From positions 1 to 60,999 of the forward strand of contig JAABTV010000017.1 of the NCBI GenBank assembly GCA_011389685.1: a DNA stretch of 60,999 nucleotides, written 5' to 3'. The stretch is from Paracoccaceae bacterium. GTDB taxonomy: Bacteria > Pseudomonadota > Alphaproteobacteria > Rhodobacterales > Rhodobacteraceae. Both the position numbers and the translations under genes were made by a program. The first letter of the stretch is position 1; each line of letters starts with the position of its first letter. Positions 8,351-19,407 of this stretch are shown here, one piece after another. The notes under the pieces are model-generated. The model had not been told where the DNA came from. It saw nothing but the letters and a program-made list of their open reading frames with translations, and made no database searches.

Positions 8351-9507
8351 GCAAGGGCTATGACGGCGTCGTGCTGACCTGTCCGGTGACCGTGCCCTAT
8401 GTGCGTTTCGCCCATGAGACCGCGCATTGGTGGATCGCGCGGGGCCTCAGGGGGGCGCTCGACGCGGCGGGGATGCGACCGGGGGACATTGACGGGCTTT
8501 CGGTGTCGTCCTTCACGCTGTTCCCCGACACGCCCGTGGGCCTGACGCAGCATCTGGGGCTGTGCCTGCGCTATCTCGACACGATCCCGATGGGGGGTGC
8601 GTCGGGCGTGGTGGCGGCGCGGCGCGCGGCGCGGGCGGTGCAGGCGGGGGATGCGGATGTGGTGGCTTGCGTGGCGGGCGACATGAACCGGATCGATTCG
8701 TTCCGCCAGCTTCTGTCGGCCTTCTCGCGCTTCTCGCTCGATGCGGCCTATCCTTACGGCTATGGCGGGCCGAACGCGAATTTCGCGCTGATCATGGATG
8801 CCTACATGGCCGAATACGGCGCCACGCGTGAGGATTTCGGGCGAATCGCCGTGGCGCAGCGGGAAAATGCCCTGCGCAATCCGCATGCGGTGATGAAAAA
8901 GCCGCTGAGCCTTGATGATTACATGGGTGCGCGGATGATTTCCGATCCGGTGTGCCTTTTCGATTGCGTGATGCCCTGTGCCGGGGCCGAAGCGTTTCTG
9001 GTGATGCGCGAGGATGAGGCGGAGCGGCGCGGCCTGCCTTTCGCGCGCATCGCGGGCACTATCGAGCGGCACAATGCCTTTGCCGAAGACCCGATGCAGC
9101 TGCGCGGGGGATGGGCGGCGGATATCGGGGAGTTGTATGACGCAGCGCGCTGTGGGCCGGGGGATATCGACCTGTTGCAAAGCTATGATGATTACCCGGT
9201 GATCTCGATGATGCAGATCGAGGATCTGGGGTTTTGCGAAAAGGGCGGTGCGCCGGAGTTCGTGCGCGGCCATGACCTGACCGTGAGGGGGGATTTTCCG
9301 CATAACACCAGCGGCGGGCAATTGTCGGCGGGACAGGCGGGGGCGGCGGGCGGATACCTCGGGATTGTCGAGGCGATCCGGCAGGTGACGCATCAGGCCG
9401 GGCCGACGCAGGTCGCGGGTGCGCGCCGCGCGATGGTCTCGGGCTTCGGGATGATCAATTATGATCGTGGCGTCTGTTCCGCGGTGGCCATTCTGGAGGG
9501 CGCGTGA
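8347..9507 (+). CDS. Thiolase-fold protein lacking thiolase Cys/His; probable Ltp2-type acyl-CoA retro-aldolase
   Basis: The 386-residue protein has the layout of lipid-transfer-type thiolases, with GDIDGLSVSS near residue 48, the LLQSYDDYPV segment near 277 and the NTSGGQLSAGQAGAAGG loop at 320-336. In true thiolases the nucleophile sits in a CASG-like motif. Here the motif reads GASG, with Gly84 in place of Cys. The catalytic GHP loop reads Gly329-Gln330-Ala331, so the His is also missing. Ltp2-type steroid side-chain aldolases have lost the same residues and use Tyr instead; candidate Tyr residues here are in SYDDY and INYDRG. Such aldolases need a DUF35 partner, and the next gene supplies one. 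Retro-aldol cleavage of a beta-hydroxyacyl-CoA is therefore more likely than thiolysis. Confidence 0.85.
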   Translation: MSKGYDGVVLTCPVTVPYVRFAHETAHWWIARGLRGALDAAGMRPGDIDGLSVSSFTLFPDTPVGLTQHLGLCLRYLDTIPMGGASGVVAARRAARAVQAGDADVVACVAGDMNRIDSFRQLLSAFSRFSLDAAYPYGYGGPNANFALIMDAYMAEYGATREDFGRIAVAQRENALRNPHAVMKKPLSLDDYMGARMISDPVCLFDCVMPCAGAEAFLVMREDEAERRGLPFARIAGTIERHNAFAEDPMQLRGGWAADIGELYDAARCGPGDIDLLQSYDDYPVISMMQIEDLGFCEKGGAPEFVRGHDLTVRGDFPHNTSGGQLSAGQAGAAGGYLGIVEAIRQVTHQAGPTQVAGARRAMVSGFGMINYDRGVCSAVAILEGA

Positions 9508-10757
9508 TGGTTCTGGAACGCCCGAAACGCAAGGATCCGCGCAAGCGCAGCGTGGTGCCGACGCTGCCGCCGCATATGCGCTCGCGCGCGGCGCTGGGGC
9601 TGGCGGTGGCGGCGGGCGCGGGGCGGTTTGCCTTGCAGCATTGCGCGGAATGCGGCGCGGTGCAGTATCCGCCGCGCGATGCCTGTCATGCCTGCCTGTC
9701 GGTCGATCTGCGCTGGCGGGATTGCGCGCCGGGGGGGCGAGTGATGGCCGAGACGGCGGTGCGCGCCTCGCCCGATCCATACTTTCGCGAGCGGCTGCCG
9801 TGGCGGATGGGGTCGGTGAAGCTCGATGCCGGGCCGGTGGCTCTGGCGCATCTGGTGGGCGTTTCGCGGGGCGATGCGGTGCGGATGGAACTGCGGCTCG
9901 ACCGGGCCGGTCAGGGCGTGATGGTCGCCCTGCCGGCGAACAGTCCGGGGGAAAGGAATTCAGACATGGAAGACGATCCGGTTTTGCGGGCGATGGGCAC
10001 GCATCCGAAATATCGCCGGGTGCTGGTAAGCGATGCGACCCATCCGGCGGCGGTGCCCCTGATCAAGGGGCTGCTGGCAGCGGAGGCGTCGCATGTCTTT
10101 GCCGGTGTGCCCGAGATGTGGCGGCGCCCGCACGGGGTTTCGGAGCTGGAAGTCATGGAGGGGGTGAGCCTGATGCCGCTTGATGTGACCGACCCATTGA
10201 GCCTTAAAGAGGCGGCGAGCGAGATCGGCGGCAAGGTCGACATCCTTGTGAACACCGCGCGGCATGTGCGCCCCGGTGGGGTGCTGGGGCAGGACGTGAC
10301 CCATGCGCGCGACGAGTTGGAGGTGAACGCGCTGGGCCTGATGCGGCTGGCGCAGGCATTCGGGCCGGGGATGGCCTCGCGCACGGCGGATGGGGTGAAT
10401 TCGTCGGCGGCATTCGTGACGGTGCTGTCGGCGCATGCGCTGTCGCCCGATCCGGCCTATGGGGCGTTCAATGCCTCTCAGGCGGCTGCCCGGTCGGTGG
10501 CGCAGACCCTGCGGGCCGAGTTTGGCCCGAGCGGTCTCAGGGTGATGTGTGTCTATGCCGGGCCGCTCGATGATGACTGGCACCAGCCCTTGCCGCCGCC
10601 CAAGGTGGCGCCGGGGGCCCTGGCGCGATCCATCGTCGATGGGCTTCAGCGCGGGCTTGAGGATGTATATTGCGGCGATGTGGCCAAGGATATCGCGGAG
10701 CGCCGGCGCCGCGATCCGGGCATTCTCGAGCGGGAAATCACGGGGGGACAGGGATGA
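9507..10757 (+). CDS. DUF35 (zinc ribbon/OB-fold) protein fused to a degenerate SDR-like domain
   Basis: The 416-residue fusion has two parts. Residues ~25-145 form a DUF35/ChsH2-type domain with a rubredoxin-like zinc ribbon (Cys46, Cys49, Cys60, Cys63 in CAECGAVQYPPRDACHAC) and an OB-fold. Residues ~165-400 look like a short-chain dehydrogenase (ILVNTA, then FNASQAAARSVAQTLRAEF). The SDR active site is broken: the Gly-rich TGxxxGxG is SDATHPAA, and the YxxxK pair aligns with Phe321 and Gln325. A Rossmann-like scaffold without redox activity seems likely. DUF35 proteins assemble with thiolase-fold partners, and the thiolase-fold gene is directly upstream. The ATG at 9507 overlaps its stop by 1 nt (TGATG). 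A GTG one codon earlier is possible. Confidence 0.85.
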   Translation: MVLERPKRKDPRKRSVVPTLPPHMRSRAALGLAVAAGAGRFALQHCAECGAVQYPPRDACHACLSVDLRWRDCAPGGRVMAETAVRASPDPYFRERLPWRMGSVKLDAGPVALAHLVGVSRGDAVRMELRLDRAGQGVMVALPANSPGERNSDMEDDPVLRAMGTHPKYRRVLVSDATHPAAVPLIKGLLAAEASHVFAGVPEMWRRPHGVSELEVMEGVSLMPLDVTDPLSLKEAASEIGGKVDILVNTARHVRPGGVLGQDVTHARDELEVNALGLMRLAQAFGPGMASRTADGVNSSAAFVTVLSAHALSPDPAYGAFNASQAAARSVAQTLRAEFGPSGLRVMCVYAGPLDDDWHQPLPPPKVAPGALARSIVDGLQRGLEDVYCGDVAKDIAERRRRDPGILEREITGGQG

Positions 10758-11533
10758 GCGTTCTGGACAGCCTGACGGCGGCGATGGCGCAGGGTGCGGT
10801 CGAGGTGGTGGACCTGACCCATCGGCTCGACCCGGATTTCCCGGTGATCGTGCTGCCGCCCGAGTTCGGCCAATGCGCGCGGTTCCGGATGGAGGAGGTA
10901 AGCGCCTATGACCATCGCGGACCGGCCTGGAAATGGCATAACCTGATCATGAACGAACACACCGGCACGCATTTCGACGCGCCGATCCACTGGGTTTCGG
11001 GGCGCGACTGGCCGAATGGCGCGGTGGACGAGATCCCGGCCGAGCATCTGATTGGCGCGGTTTGCGTGATCGACTGTTCCCAGGGCACGGCGCAGGACGA
11101 TGATTTCGAGCTGACGCCGGAAATCATCGCGGCGTGGGAGGCTGCGCACGGGCAGATTCCCGCCGGAGCCTGGGTATTGATGCGCACGGATTGGTCGAAA
11201 CGGTCGGGCGCGGAATATCTCAACATGGCCGATGACGGGCCGCATTCGCCCGGGCCGGTGCCGGATGCGATCCGGGTGCTGCTGAAGCGCGGTATTCGCG
11301 GGTTCGGCACGGAATGCGTGGGCACGGATGCCGGGCAGGGGGCGCATTACGACCCGCCCTATCCGGCGCATTACCTGTTGCACGGCGCGGGGAAATACGG
11401 GCTGCAATGCCTGTGCAATCTTGACCTGTTGCCGCCCACGGGCGCGGTGTTGATCGCGCCGCCTTTGAAGATCAGGGGCGGCACGGGCAGCCCGCTTCGG
11501 GTGCTGGCACTGGTTCCGGGGGAAGAGGCATGA
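10754..11533 (+). CDS. Cyclase-family metal-dependent hydrolase (kynurenine formamidase/isatin hydrolase fold)
   Basis: The 259-residue protein carries the family metal-binding signature HTGTHFDAPIH at residues 69-79 (His69, Asp74 and His79 among the ligands), preceded by VVDLTHRLDPDFP. The C-terminal pattern GTECVGTD...HYLLHG...NLDLLPPTG...PPLKIRGGTGSPLRVLAL also fits. Relatives hydrolyse amide or lactam bonds, as in N-formylkynurenine or isatin, usually with Zn or Mn. Here it probably opens a cyclic amide or ester, or hydrolyses an intermediate of the pathway. Both ends overlap neighbours by 4 nt (ATGA), so it belongs to the oxygenase operon. Confidence 0.87.
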   Translation: MSVLDSLTAAMAQGAVEVVDLTHRLDPDFPVIVLPPEFGQCARFRMEEVSAYDHRGPAWKWHNLIMNEHTGTHFDAPIHWVSGRDWPNGAVDEIPAEHLIGAVCVIDCSQGTAQDDDFELTPEIIAAWEAAHGQIPAGAWVLMRTDWSKRSGAEYLNMADDGPHSPGPVPDAIRVLLKRGIRGFGTECVGTDAGQGAHYDPPYPAHYLLHGAGKYGLQCLCNLDLLPPTGAVLIAPPLKIRGGTGSPLRVLALVPGEEA

Positions 11534-12249
11534 GTTACACAGCGGTCATTACCGGGGCGTCGAAGGGTATCGGCTTCGATCTGGCGCAGCGGTTGCTGGA
11601 CAAGGGTTACTCGGTCATCAACCTTTCGCGCAATGCGCCCGAGTTCGCCCATGAGCGGTTCGAGACGATGCCGGTGGACCTTCTGGATGCGGATGCGGTG
11701 CGGGATGTGGCGGCGCGGCTGGCGGATCGCGGGGTTACGCATCTGGTGCATAATGCCGGGCTGATCTGGCCCAACCTTCTGGAAGAGGCCGAGCCCGAAG
11801 ATATCACTGGGCTGGCGCAGCTTCACCTCGGCTCGGCGCTGACGCTTCTGAAGGCGGTGTTGCCGGGGATGAAGGAACGCGGCTTTGGCCGGGTGATGTT
11901 CAACGGATCGCGCGCCGCGCTGGGCGTGCCGACGCGCACCGCCTATGCGGCGACCAAGGCGGGCATGGTGGGGATGGCGCGGACCTGGGCGCTTGAGCTG
12001 GCGCCACACGGTATCACCGTGAACGTGGTGGCGCCGGGGCCGATCCGCACCGACAATTTCTGGGGGATTATCCCCAAGGGATCGGAGCGCGAGGACGAAT
12101 TGGCCGGGCGTATCCCGGTGCGGCGGCTGGGCACGGTCGAGGACGTGTCGAACGCGTTCCTGTTCTTCTGTGCGCCGGAAAGCGGGTTCGTCACCGGCCA
12201 GGTGCTTTACGTCTGTGGCGGGGCGAGCGTGGGGTCGATCAGCCTGTGA
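11530..12249 (+). CDS. SDR-family oxidoreductase
   Basis: The 239-residue classical short-chain dehydrogenase/reductase has intact motifs: TGASKGIG (residues 9-16) for the cofactor, HNAG near residue 75 in place of NNAG, a catalytic Ser in NGSRAALG, and YAATK near residue 138. The C-terminal cofactor loop GPIRTDNFW and the terminal CGGASVG are also typical. It is presumably the active NAD(P)-dependent alcohol/ketone redox step of the operon, in contrast to the degenerate SDR domain of the DUF35 fusion two genes upstream. It overlaps the cyclase stop by 4 nt and is the last gene of the coupled run. A 96-nt gap follows. Confidence 0.92.
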   Translation: MSYTAVITGASKGIGFDLAQRLLDKGYSVINLSRNAPEFAHERFETMPVDLLDADAVRDVAARLADRGVTHLVHNAGLIWPNLLEEAEPEDITGLAQLHLGSALTLLKAVLPGMKERGFGRVMFNGSRAALGVPTRTAYAATKAGMVGMARTWALELAPHGITVNVVAPGPIRTDNFWGIIPKGSEREDELAGRIPVRRLGTVEDVSNAFLFFCAPESGFVTGQVLYVCGGASVGSISL

Positions 12250-12345
12250 GGTGACGGCGGAGCGTTATCCGGTCGGGTCATCCGGCCTTGTGCCGGGCCT
12301 GAGGCTTGGCTATTCCGAATCCAACATGTTTCCGGGAGGCCCATC

Positions 12346-14103
12346 ATGACCAAGTTCGACAAATCGAAATTGCCCAGCCGCCACGTGACCGAAGGCCCGC
12401 AGCGCGCGCCGCATCGGTCCTATTACTACGCGATGGGCATGACCGAGGAGGAGATTCACCAGCCGCTGGTCGGGGTCGCCACCTGCTGGAACGAGGCCGC
12501 ACCCTGCAACATCGCATTGAGCCGCCAGGCGCAGGCGGTCAAGGGCGGTGTCAAGGAGGCGCATGGCAGCCCGCGTGAATTCACCACCATCACCGTCACC
12601 GATGGCATTGCGATGGGGCATGAGGGGATGCGCTCGTCGCTCGCGTCGCGCGAGGCGATTGCCGACACGGTGGAGCTGACCATGCGCGGGCATTGCTATG
12701 ACGCGCTGGTCGGGCTGGCCGGTTGCGACAAGTCTCTGCCGGGGATGATGATGGCGATGGTGCGGCTCAACGTGCCGTCGGTCTTCATCTATGGTGGCTC
12801 GATCCTGCCGGGCCGCGCGCCGCAGGTTGACGAGATTCCCGAGGATTTCCGCAATCGCGACCTTACCGTGCAGGACATGTTCGAGGCCGTCGGGCGGCAA
12901 CAGAACGGCACCCTGTCGGAGGCGGCGCTGGACATGCTCGAACGCGTGGCCTGTCCGTCGTCGGGGGCCTGTGGCGGGCAGTTCACCGCCAACACCATGG
13001 CATGCGTGTCCGAGGCGATCGGGCTGGCGCTGATGAACTCGTCCGGCATGCCCGCCCCCTACGAGAGCCGCGACCAGTATGGCGAGGCGTCGGGGCGCGC
13101 GGTGATGAACCTGCTTGAGAAGAACATCCGCGCCCGCGACGTGGTCACGCTCAAGAGTTTGCAGAACGCCGCCCGCGTGGTGGCCTGCACCGGGGGGTCC
13201 ACCAATGCCGGGCTGCACCTGCCCGCCATCGCCCACGAGGCGGGGATCGACTTCTTCCTCGAAGATGTCTGCGAGATATTCCGCGACACGCCCTATTTCG
13301 TCGATCTGAAACCGGGCGGCAATTACGTGGCCAAGGACCTCTACGATGCCGGCGGCATCCCGGTGGTGATGAAGGAATTGCGCAAGGCGGGCCTCATCCA
13401 CGAGGATTGCATGACGGCGAGCGGCCACAGCATCGGCGAGGAACTGGACAAGATCGGTCGCGAAGCCGATGGCCGCGTGATCTATCCCATTGACAATCCG
13501 CTCACCAGGACGGGCGGCGTGGTCGGACTCAAGGGCAATCTTGCGCCCGAGGGGGCCATCGTCAAGGTTGCGGGCATCGCGCCCGAGCACCAGGTTTTCA
13601 GTGGTCCGGCGCGGGTGTTCGAATGCGAGGAAGATGCCTTTGAGGCCGTGAAGGCACGCCAATACGAGGAAGGCGAGGTGATCGTCATCCGCAACGAGGG
13701 TCCTGCCGGGGGGCCGGGCATGCGCGAGATGCTGGCCACCACCGCCGCACTTTCGGGTCAAGGTATGGGCAAGAAACTCGCGCTCATCACCGACGGGCGG
13801 TTCTCGGGGGCGACCCGGGGCTTCTGTGTCGGTCATGTCGGGCCGGAGGCCGCGCATGGCGGACCGATCGCGATGCTGAAGGATGGCGACATGATCACCA
13901 TCGACGCGATCAAGGGCGAGCTTTCGGTGGACCTGTCGGATGATGAACTGGAAGCGCGCAAGACCGACTGGAAAGGCCCGCGCGATACGATCTATGCTTC
14001 CGGGGCGCTGTGGAAATATGCCCAGCAGGTCGGCGCGACCTACAAGGGCGCGGTGACCCATCCCGGCGGCAAGGCCGAGAAGCATGTCTATATGGATCTC
14101 TAA
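12346..14103 (+). CDS. ilvD: Dihydroxy-acid dehydratase
   Basis: The 585-residue IlvD/Edd-family enzyme converts 2,3-dihydroxy-3-methylbutanoate and its C6 homologue to the 2-keto acids of valine and isoleucine synthesis. Iron-sulfur cluster Cys residues are visible in [10 protein letters not shown] and [10 protein letters not shown]. Further signatures are [11 protein letters not shown] near residue 479 and [10 protein letters not shown] near 502. The length fits IlvD. Sugar-acid dehydratases of the same superfamily are the alternative, but the motif set and length favour IlvD. A GGGAGG site precedes the ATG. Although it lies on the same strand as the catabolic operon, the gap and its housekeeping role suggest a separate unit. 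Confidence 0.92.
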   Translation: MTKFDKSKLPSRHVTEGPQRAPHRSYYYAMGMTEEEIHQPLVGVATCWNEAAPCNIALSRQAQAVKGGVKEAHGSPREFTTITVTDGIAMGHEGMRSSLASREAIADTVELTMRGHCYDALVGLAGCDKSLPGMMMAMVRLNVPSVFIYGGSILPGRAPQVDEIPEDFRNRDLTVQDMFEAVGRQQNGTLSEAALDMLERVACPSSGACGGQFTANTMACVSEAIGLALMNSSGMPAPYESRDQYGEASGRAVMNLLEKNIRARDVVTLKSLQNAARVVACTGGSTNAGLHLPAIAHEAGIDFFLEDVCEIFRDTPYFVDLKPGGNYVAKDLYDAGGIPVVMKELRKAGLIHEDCMTASGHSIGEELDKIGREADGRVIYPIDNPLTRTGGVVGLKGNLAPEGAIVKVAGIAPEHQVFSGPARVFECEEDAFEAVKARQYEEGEVIVIRNEGPAGGPGMREMLATTAALSGQGMGKKLALITDGRFSGATRGFCVGHVGPEAAHGGPIAMLKDGDMITIDAIKGELSVDLSDDELEARKTDWKGPRDTIYASGALWKYAQQVGATYKGAVTHPGGKAEKHVYMDL

Positions 14104-14125
14104 GACGGGCATTGCAGGGCGCGCC

Positions 14126-14851
14126 ATGCGCCCGGGTCTGGCGATCGGACTGATCTTCGGACTGGGCGGCTGCCTGGGCGAGGGCGGCGGGGGGCTTGGA
14201 TTCCTGGGATCGTCATCAAGCCAATCCGCCGAGGGCGGGGAGGTTGCCAAGCCGCTCAGGCAGGCCAGTCTGGCCGGGGGGAAGGTGGTCGTGGCCGCGC
14301 CGCGCGGGTATTGCGTGGATCGCGGATCGCTGGATTCGCGGCCCTCGGGCGGGTTTGCCCTGATCGGATCATGTGCGGCACTGGGCGGTGCGGGGCCGTG
14401 GGACGAGCCGGTCGTGATGACGGTGCAGGTGCAACGCCGCCCGCTGCGGCAGGCGTCGCCGGATTCGAGAGCACTGGCCGATGCCGTCGCGCCGCTTCGG
14501 GTCCTGGCGCGTGAGGACGGGGATGGCATATCGCTCATCCATCTGGCAGAGGGCGGGGATGCGGCCCTGCCCGGCAGTGATCCGCGGCACTGGCGCGGCG
14601 CGATGATGATCAACGGCCATGCCGTGGCGCTGTCGCTCTATGTGCCTGAGGGCAGCAGCGCCGCAGGGCGCGCGGGGCGGGACCGGCTGATTGCCTTGGC
14701 CGAGGCCATGCTGGAGGCGAGTCCGATCCGGGGCTACGCGGGCGAAATCGCCGCGGCACGGAATGCGGCGGAAGACGAGGGCGAAGGCGCGCAGGGCACG
14801 GACAAGGAAACTGCGGGGTTACGGCAGCTGTTTCCCGGTTTGTTTCAATGA
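14126..14851 (+). CDS. Putative lipoprotein downstream of ilvD
   Basis: The 241-residue protein is of unknown function. The N-terminus MRPGLAIGLIFGLGGC is a lipoprotein signal with lipobox LGGC (Cys16), followed by a Gly/Ser-rich linker, so the mature protein should be lipid-anchored outside the inner membrane. I chose the ATG at 14126 because it puts the signal peptide at the start. An ATG at 14084 inside ilvD is possible but would bury it. The globular part (about residues 40-210) matches no domain I recognise. The C-terminus is acidic (NAAEDEGEGAQGTDKE). Confidence 0.72.
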   Translation: MRPGLAIGLIFGLGGCLGEGGGGLGFLGSSSSQSAEGGEVAKPLRQASLAGGKVVVAAPRGYCVDRGSLDSRPSGGFALIGSCAALGGAGPWDEPVVMTVQVQRRPLRQASPDSRALADAVAPLRVLAREDGDGISLIHLAEGGDAALPGSDPRHWRGAMMINGHAVALSLYVPEGSSAAGRAGRDRLIALAEAMLEASPIRGYAGEIAAARNAAEDEGEGAQGTDKETAGLRQLFPGLFQ

Positions 14852-14940
14852 GCACTTTTCGTTAACTTTGTTTCCGGTAAGGTTGGAGCAAGGGCAGGGA
14901 ACGCCAGACCAATGCGGCAAGGAACAGGCACCGGGCAGAC

Positions 14941-15714
14941 ATGGTGAAAATGGGCAACGGGTTCATGAAGCGGCTGGTGCATGAGGCGATAGTCCGGCGC
15001 TGGGCGCGCGCGGCGGGCGCGGCCGGGTCGACCGATCTGTCGCTTCTGAGGGCGCAGCGCGGTCGGGCGCGGCGCCTCAAGGCGCACCTCGACAAGCTGA
15101 TCCACGTGTCGGATAGCCGGCTGGCCCTGCCGATGATCGGCTCGAACGCCTTTCCCCGACCGCATGATTCAGACTGGGCATGGCGGCCCGAACTGTGGCG
15201 CGGGCCGCTGCCGGTGCCGGGGATGTCCTCGGTCGCGACCAAGAGCATGCTGGGCGACGAGGTGACTCTGTTTCATGATTGCCAGCGGTCGGAACTTACA
15301 TTGCGCCAGTTGCGCAACCGGCGCGAGGCCGATCTTGCGCCATTTGGCCTGCGCATGGACGTGTTCAATTTCGACGGCTCGTTCCTGTCGCTTGTGGTCG
15401 ATCTGCCGGAGGAAGCGGCTCGGGGGCTGAAGCGCAAATATCTCATTCGGGCGGATGTGATCGTCGAAATGGAAAAGCCGCTGGAAATCTTTCTCCGGCT
15501 CAATGTCAAGCACGGCCCGAATGTCGAGCAGATCGTGCGGGAATTGCCGCTGGGGGGGGAAGAGGTGATGGTCGAGTTCGATCTGGCCTATACCAAGTTG
15601 AACGAGAAGCGGGTCGACAAGCTCTGGCTCGATTTGATCTTCGAGGGACCGCAGATGAATCAGGTCACGTTGCGTGACCTGACGTTCAGCCGACGCCCAC
15701 GGGCGGAGCTATAG
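14941..15714 (+). CDS. Conserved hypothetical protein (DUF6478-like)
   Basis: The 257-residue protein has no signal peptide or membrane helix. It starts with a basic helical segment (MGNGFMKRLVHEAIVRRWAR). A beta-rich region follows, including FGLRMDVFNFDGSFLSLVVD and IFLRLNVKHGPNVEQIVREL, and it ends VTLRDLTFSRRPRAEL. From memory it resembles a family restricted to Rhodobacteraceae, annotated DUF6478. No function is known to me. The next gene starts 9 nt after its stop, so the two are probably co-transcribed. Confidence 0.75.
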   Translation: MVKMGNGFMKRLVHEAIVRRWARAAGAAGSTDLSLLRAQRGRARRLKAHLDKLIHVSDSRLALPMIGSNAFPRPHDSDWAWRPELWRGPLPVPGMSSVATKSMLGDEVTLFHDCQRSELTLRQLRNRREADLAPFGLRMDVFNFDGSFLSLVVDLPEEAARGLKRKYLIRADVIVEMEKPLEIFLRLNVKHGPNVEQIVRELPLGGEEVMVEFDLAYTKLNEKRVDKLWLDLIFEGPQMNQVTLRDLTFSRRPRAEL

Positions 15715-15722
15715 GGGGTGTG

Positions 15723-16097
15723 ATGGGTGATCTGAGCCTGACCAAGACGCGGATGAAGGAAGGGGTCTGGGAGGGCCTCTTGCGGCGCGACGCCGATGAG
15801 GGCGCGCCGCCGGAAATCACCGTGACGCTGGATGAACAGCCGATCGCGGGGGTCGAGGTGATCCCCGATCAAAAGGGGGGCTGGGTGCTGCGCGTGGCGG
15901 TGCCGGTCACGGCGATTGCCGACGGGGTGCAGACTTTCCTGATCCGCGACAAGGCGACGGATGAGAAGCTGGGGTCCTTCACGCTGATCGCGGGCGAGGC
16001 GCTGGACGACGACATCCGCGCCGAGATCGACCTTTTGCGCGCCGAGCTGGACATGCTCAAGCGCGCGTTCCGGCGCCATTGCCAGGAGACAATGTAG
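15723..16097 (+). CDS. Small conserved hypothetical protein
   Basis: The 124-residue protein is of unknown function. It looks like a compact beta-rich domain (VTLDEQPIAGVEVIPD, GWVLRVAVPVTAIADGVQTFLI) followed by an alpha-helical C-terminus (DDIRAEIDLLRAELDMLKRAFRRH) with heptad spacing that could be a short coiled coil. The ATG at 15723 is preferred over an adjacent GTG. It lies 9 nt after the DUF6478-like gene, so the two proteins may act together, possibly in surface or envelope functions. That role is speculative. Confidence 0.7.
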   Translation: MGDLSLTKTRMKEGVWEGLLRRDADEGAPPEITVTLDEQPIAGVEVIPDQKGGWVLRVAVPVTAIADGVQTFLIRDKATDEKLGSFTLIAGEALDDDIRAEIDLLRAELDMLKRAFRRHCQETM

Positions 16098-16137
16098 CAC
16101 GGGCGACCGGCGCGCGCGAGATGAGGAGGGATGAAGG

Positions 16138-16431
16138 ATGATCACTGAAATCGTGCAGTTCGATCTCCCGTCGGGCATGACACGCGATGAAGCTGTGACG
16201 CTTTACCAAGGGACGGTGCCGCGCTGGGAAGCCAACGAGAAGCTGGTGCGGAAATACTATCTCGTCGACGCGGAGGCAGGGATCGGCGGTGGCGTCTATC
16301 TATGGCCTTCGATCGAGGATGCGAAGGCGGCACATGACGCAGCATGGTGTGACTTGGCGGAAAAGACCTATGGCAGCCGCCCAAGGTTCCAGTATTTCGA
16401 GACCCCGTTGATTGTCGACAACACGCGGTAG
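16138..16431 (+). CDS. YdhR-like / ABM-type small protein
   Basis: The 97-residue protein has a dimeric ferredoxin-like alpha/beta-barrel pattern: ITEIVQFDLPSGMTRDEAV, WEANEKLVRKYYLVD, GGVYLWPSIEDAKAAHD, and a terminal FQYFETPLIVDN. These features match YdhR-type putative monooxygenases. The family has an unclear function, and some relatives oxidise small aromatic compounds without a cofactor. A GAGGAGGGATGAAGG ribosome site precedes the ATG. No operon partner is evident. Confidence 0.8.
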   Translation: MITEIVQFDLPSGMTRDEAVTLYQGTVPRWEANEKLVRKYYLVDAEAGIGGGVYLWPSIEDAKAAHDAAWCDLAEKTYGSRPRFQYFETPLIVDNTR

Positions 16432-16528
16432 GTGGGGCGGGCGCAACCACCCATGTATTTCCGATCAGTTGAAGCGTCGCGGGACGCCGGAATTGGTGCC
16501 GGTCGTTTGACGTTGCGTTGAGGGGTGA

Positions 16529-18604
<2,076 letters not shown>

Positions 18605-18609
18605 CACCG

Positions 18610-19407
18610 TTACGGCTGTCGCATCAGCCTCGACTTGGTCGATTTGAGCGTGACGCGTGGCAGGTTCTTGCGGTTGAGAGCGAGGAAATCCTGTCGCAGA
18701 TGCTCCGGATCCCCCGCGTTTGAAACCTGTGCTTCTGGAAGGATGGCGCGCAGATCACAAGGCAGGTCGAGCAGATCGAGCAGCGCGGCGGCGGGCCCTT
18801 CGCGACGCGTTTCCAGATCTTCGAGCGCGGCGCAATGCACCGGGATCGGGGCAATTGTGGCGGCAATATGTGCGGCCTCGTCCGCGAGAGAAAAACTCGG
18901 TGGGAACCGGTCCGAAAACGTGGATAGATCGTCGGTCAGCGCGATGGAGCGCAACAGATGGCCATGCACGCTGGCGAGCCAGCTTTCGCGGCTCCGGGTG
19001 GTCAGGATAAGCTCAAGTCGCGCCTGTGGGCCGAAACGGTATTGGAGTTCGGCGATCAGAACATGCAGAAGTTTGGGGGCTGCGGGAAAGTCGATGACCG
19101 GCCGTCTGCGCCAGTCGCGGTGGCCCGGCAGCACGCCGGTGAAATTCTCGCGGCTGAGCACGAGCGGGACCGGTCCAGGGTCGGGCAGCATGGACAGAAA
19201 CCGGCGCACGGCAATACGGAAGCGGCGCAGGCGCCACGGGAAAGGGCGTTGGGCGTAGTCGCGGGATAAAACTCCGGCGCCGTGGCATTCGCCCGGGCCG
19301 TAATAGCGCACATGCGCGGCGAGGGCCTCGCGGTGTTCCGACAGGTGGTCCTGCAGGCTCGTCGTGCCCGTCTTGTAGAAACCGGCATGGACGAGGATGC
19401 GTGTCAT
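18610..19407 (-). CDS. Sulfotransferase-like P-loop protein
   Basis: The 265-residue protein begins [19 protein letters not shown], which matches the PAPS 5'-phosphosulfate loop of sulfotransferases (GxxKTGTTS/T). A second family-like element, [19 protein letters not shown] near residue 135, fits the 3'-phosphate segment. It may sulfate a cell-surface glycan or small molecule; the acceptor is unknown. The ATG overlaps the rimM stop by 4 nt (ATGA), so it is translationally coupled to a ribosome-maturation gene. In many alphaproteobacteria trmD occupies this position. An insertion or rearrangement next to rimM is likely. Confidence 0.75.
   Translation of the reverse strand: MTRILVHAGFYKTGTTSLQDHLSEHREALAAHVRYYGPGECHGAGVLSRDYAQRPFPWRLRRFRIAVRRFLSMLPDPGPVPLVLSRENFTGVLPGHRDWRRRPVIDFPAAPKLLHVLIAELQYRFGPQARLELILTTRSRESWLASVHGHLLRSIALTDDLSTFSDRFPPSFSLADEAAHIAATIAPIPVHCAALEDLETRREGPAAALLDLLDLPCDLRAILPEAQVSNAGDPEHLRQDFLALNRKNLPRVTLKSTKSRLMRQP

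Noticed and set aside
12250..12345. ilvD as the final gene of the catabolic operon
   Set aside because: The gap of 96 nt breaks the run of overlaps, and IlvD has a biosynthetic role. Read-through cannot be excluded.
12310..14613. Very long open frame opposite ilvD
   Set aside because: Its composition is that of a reverse-strand shadow of ilvD and the lipoprotein gene. No motif is seen, and ilvD is certain.
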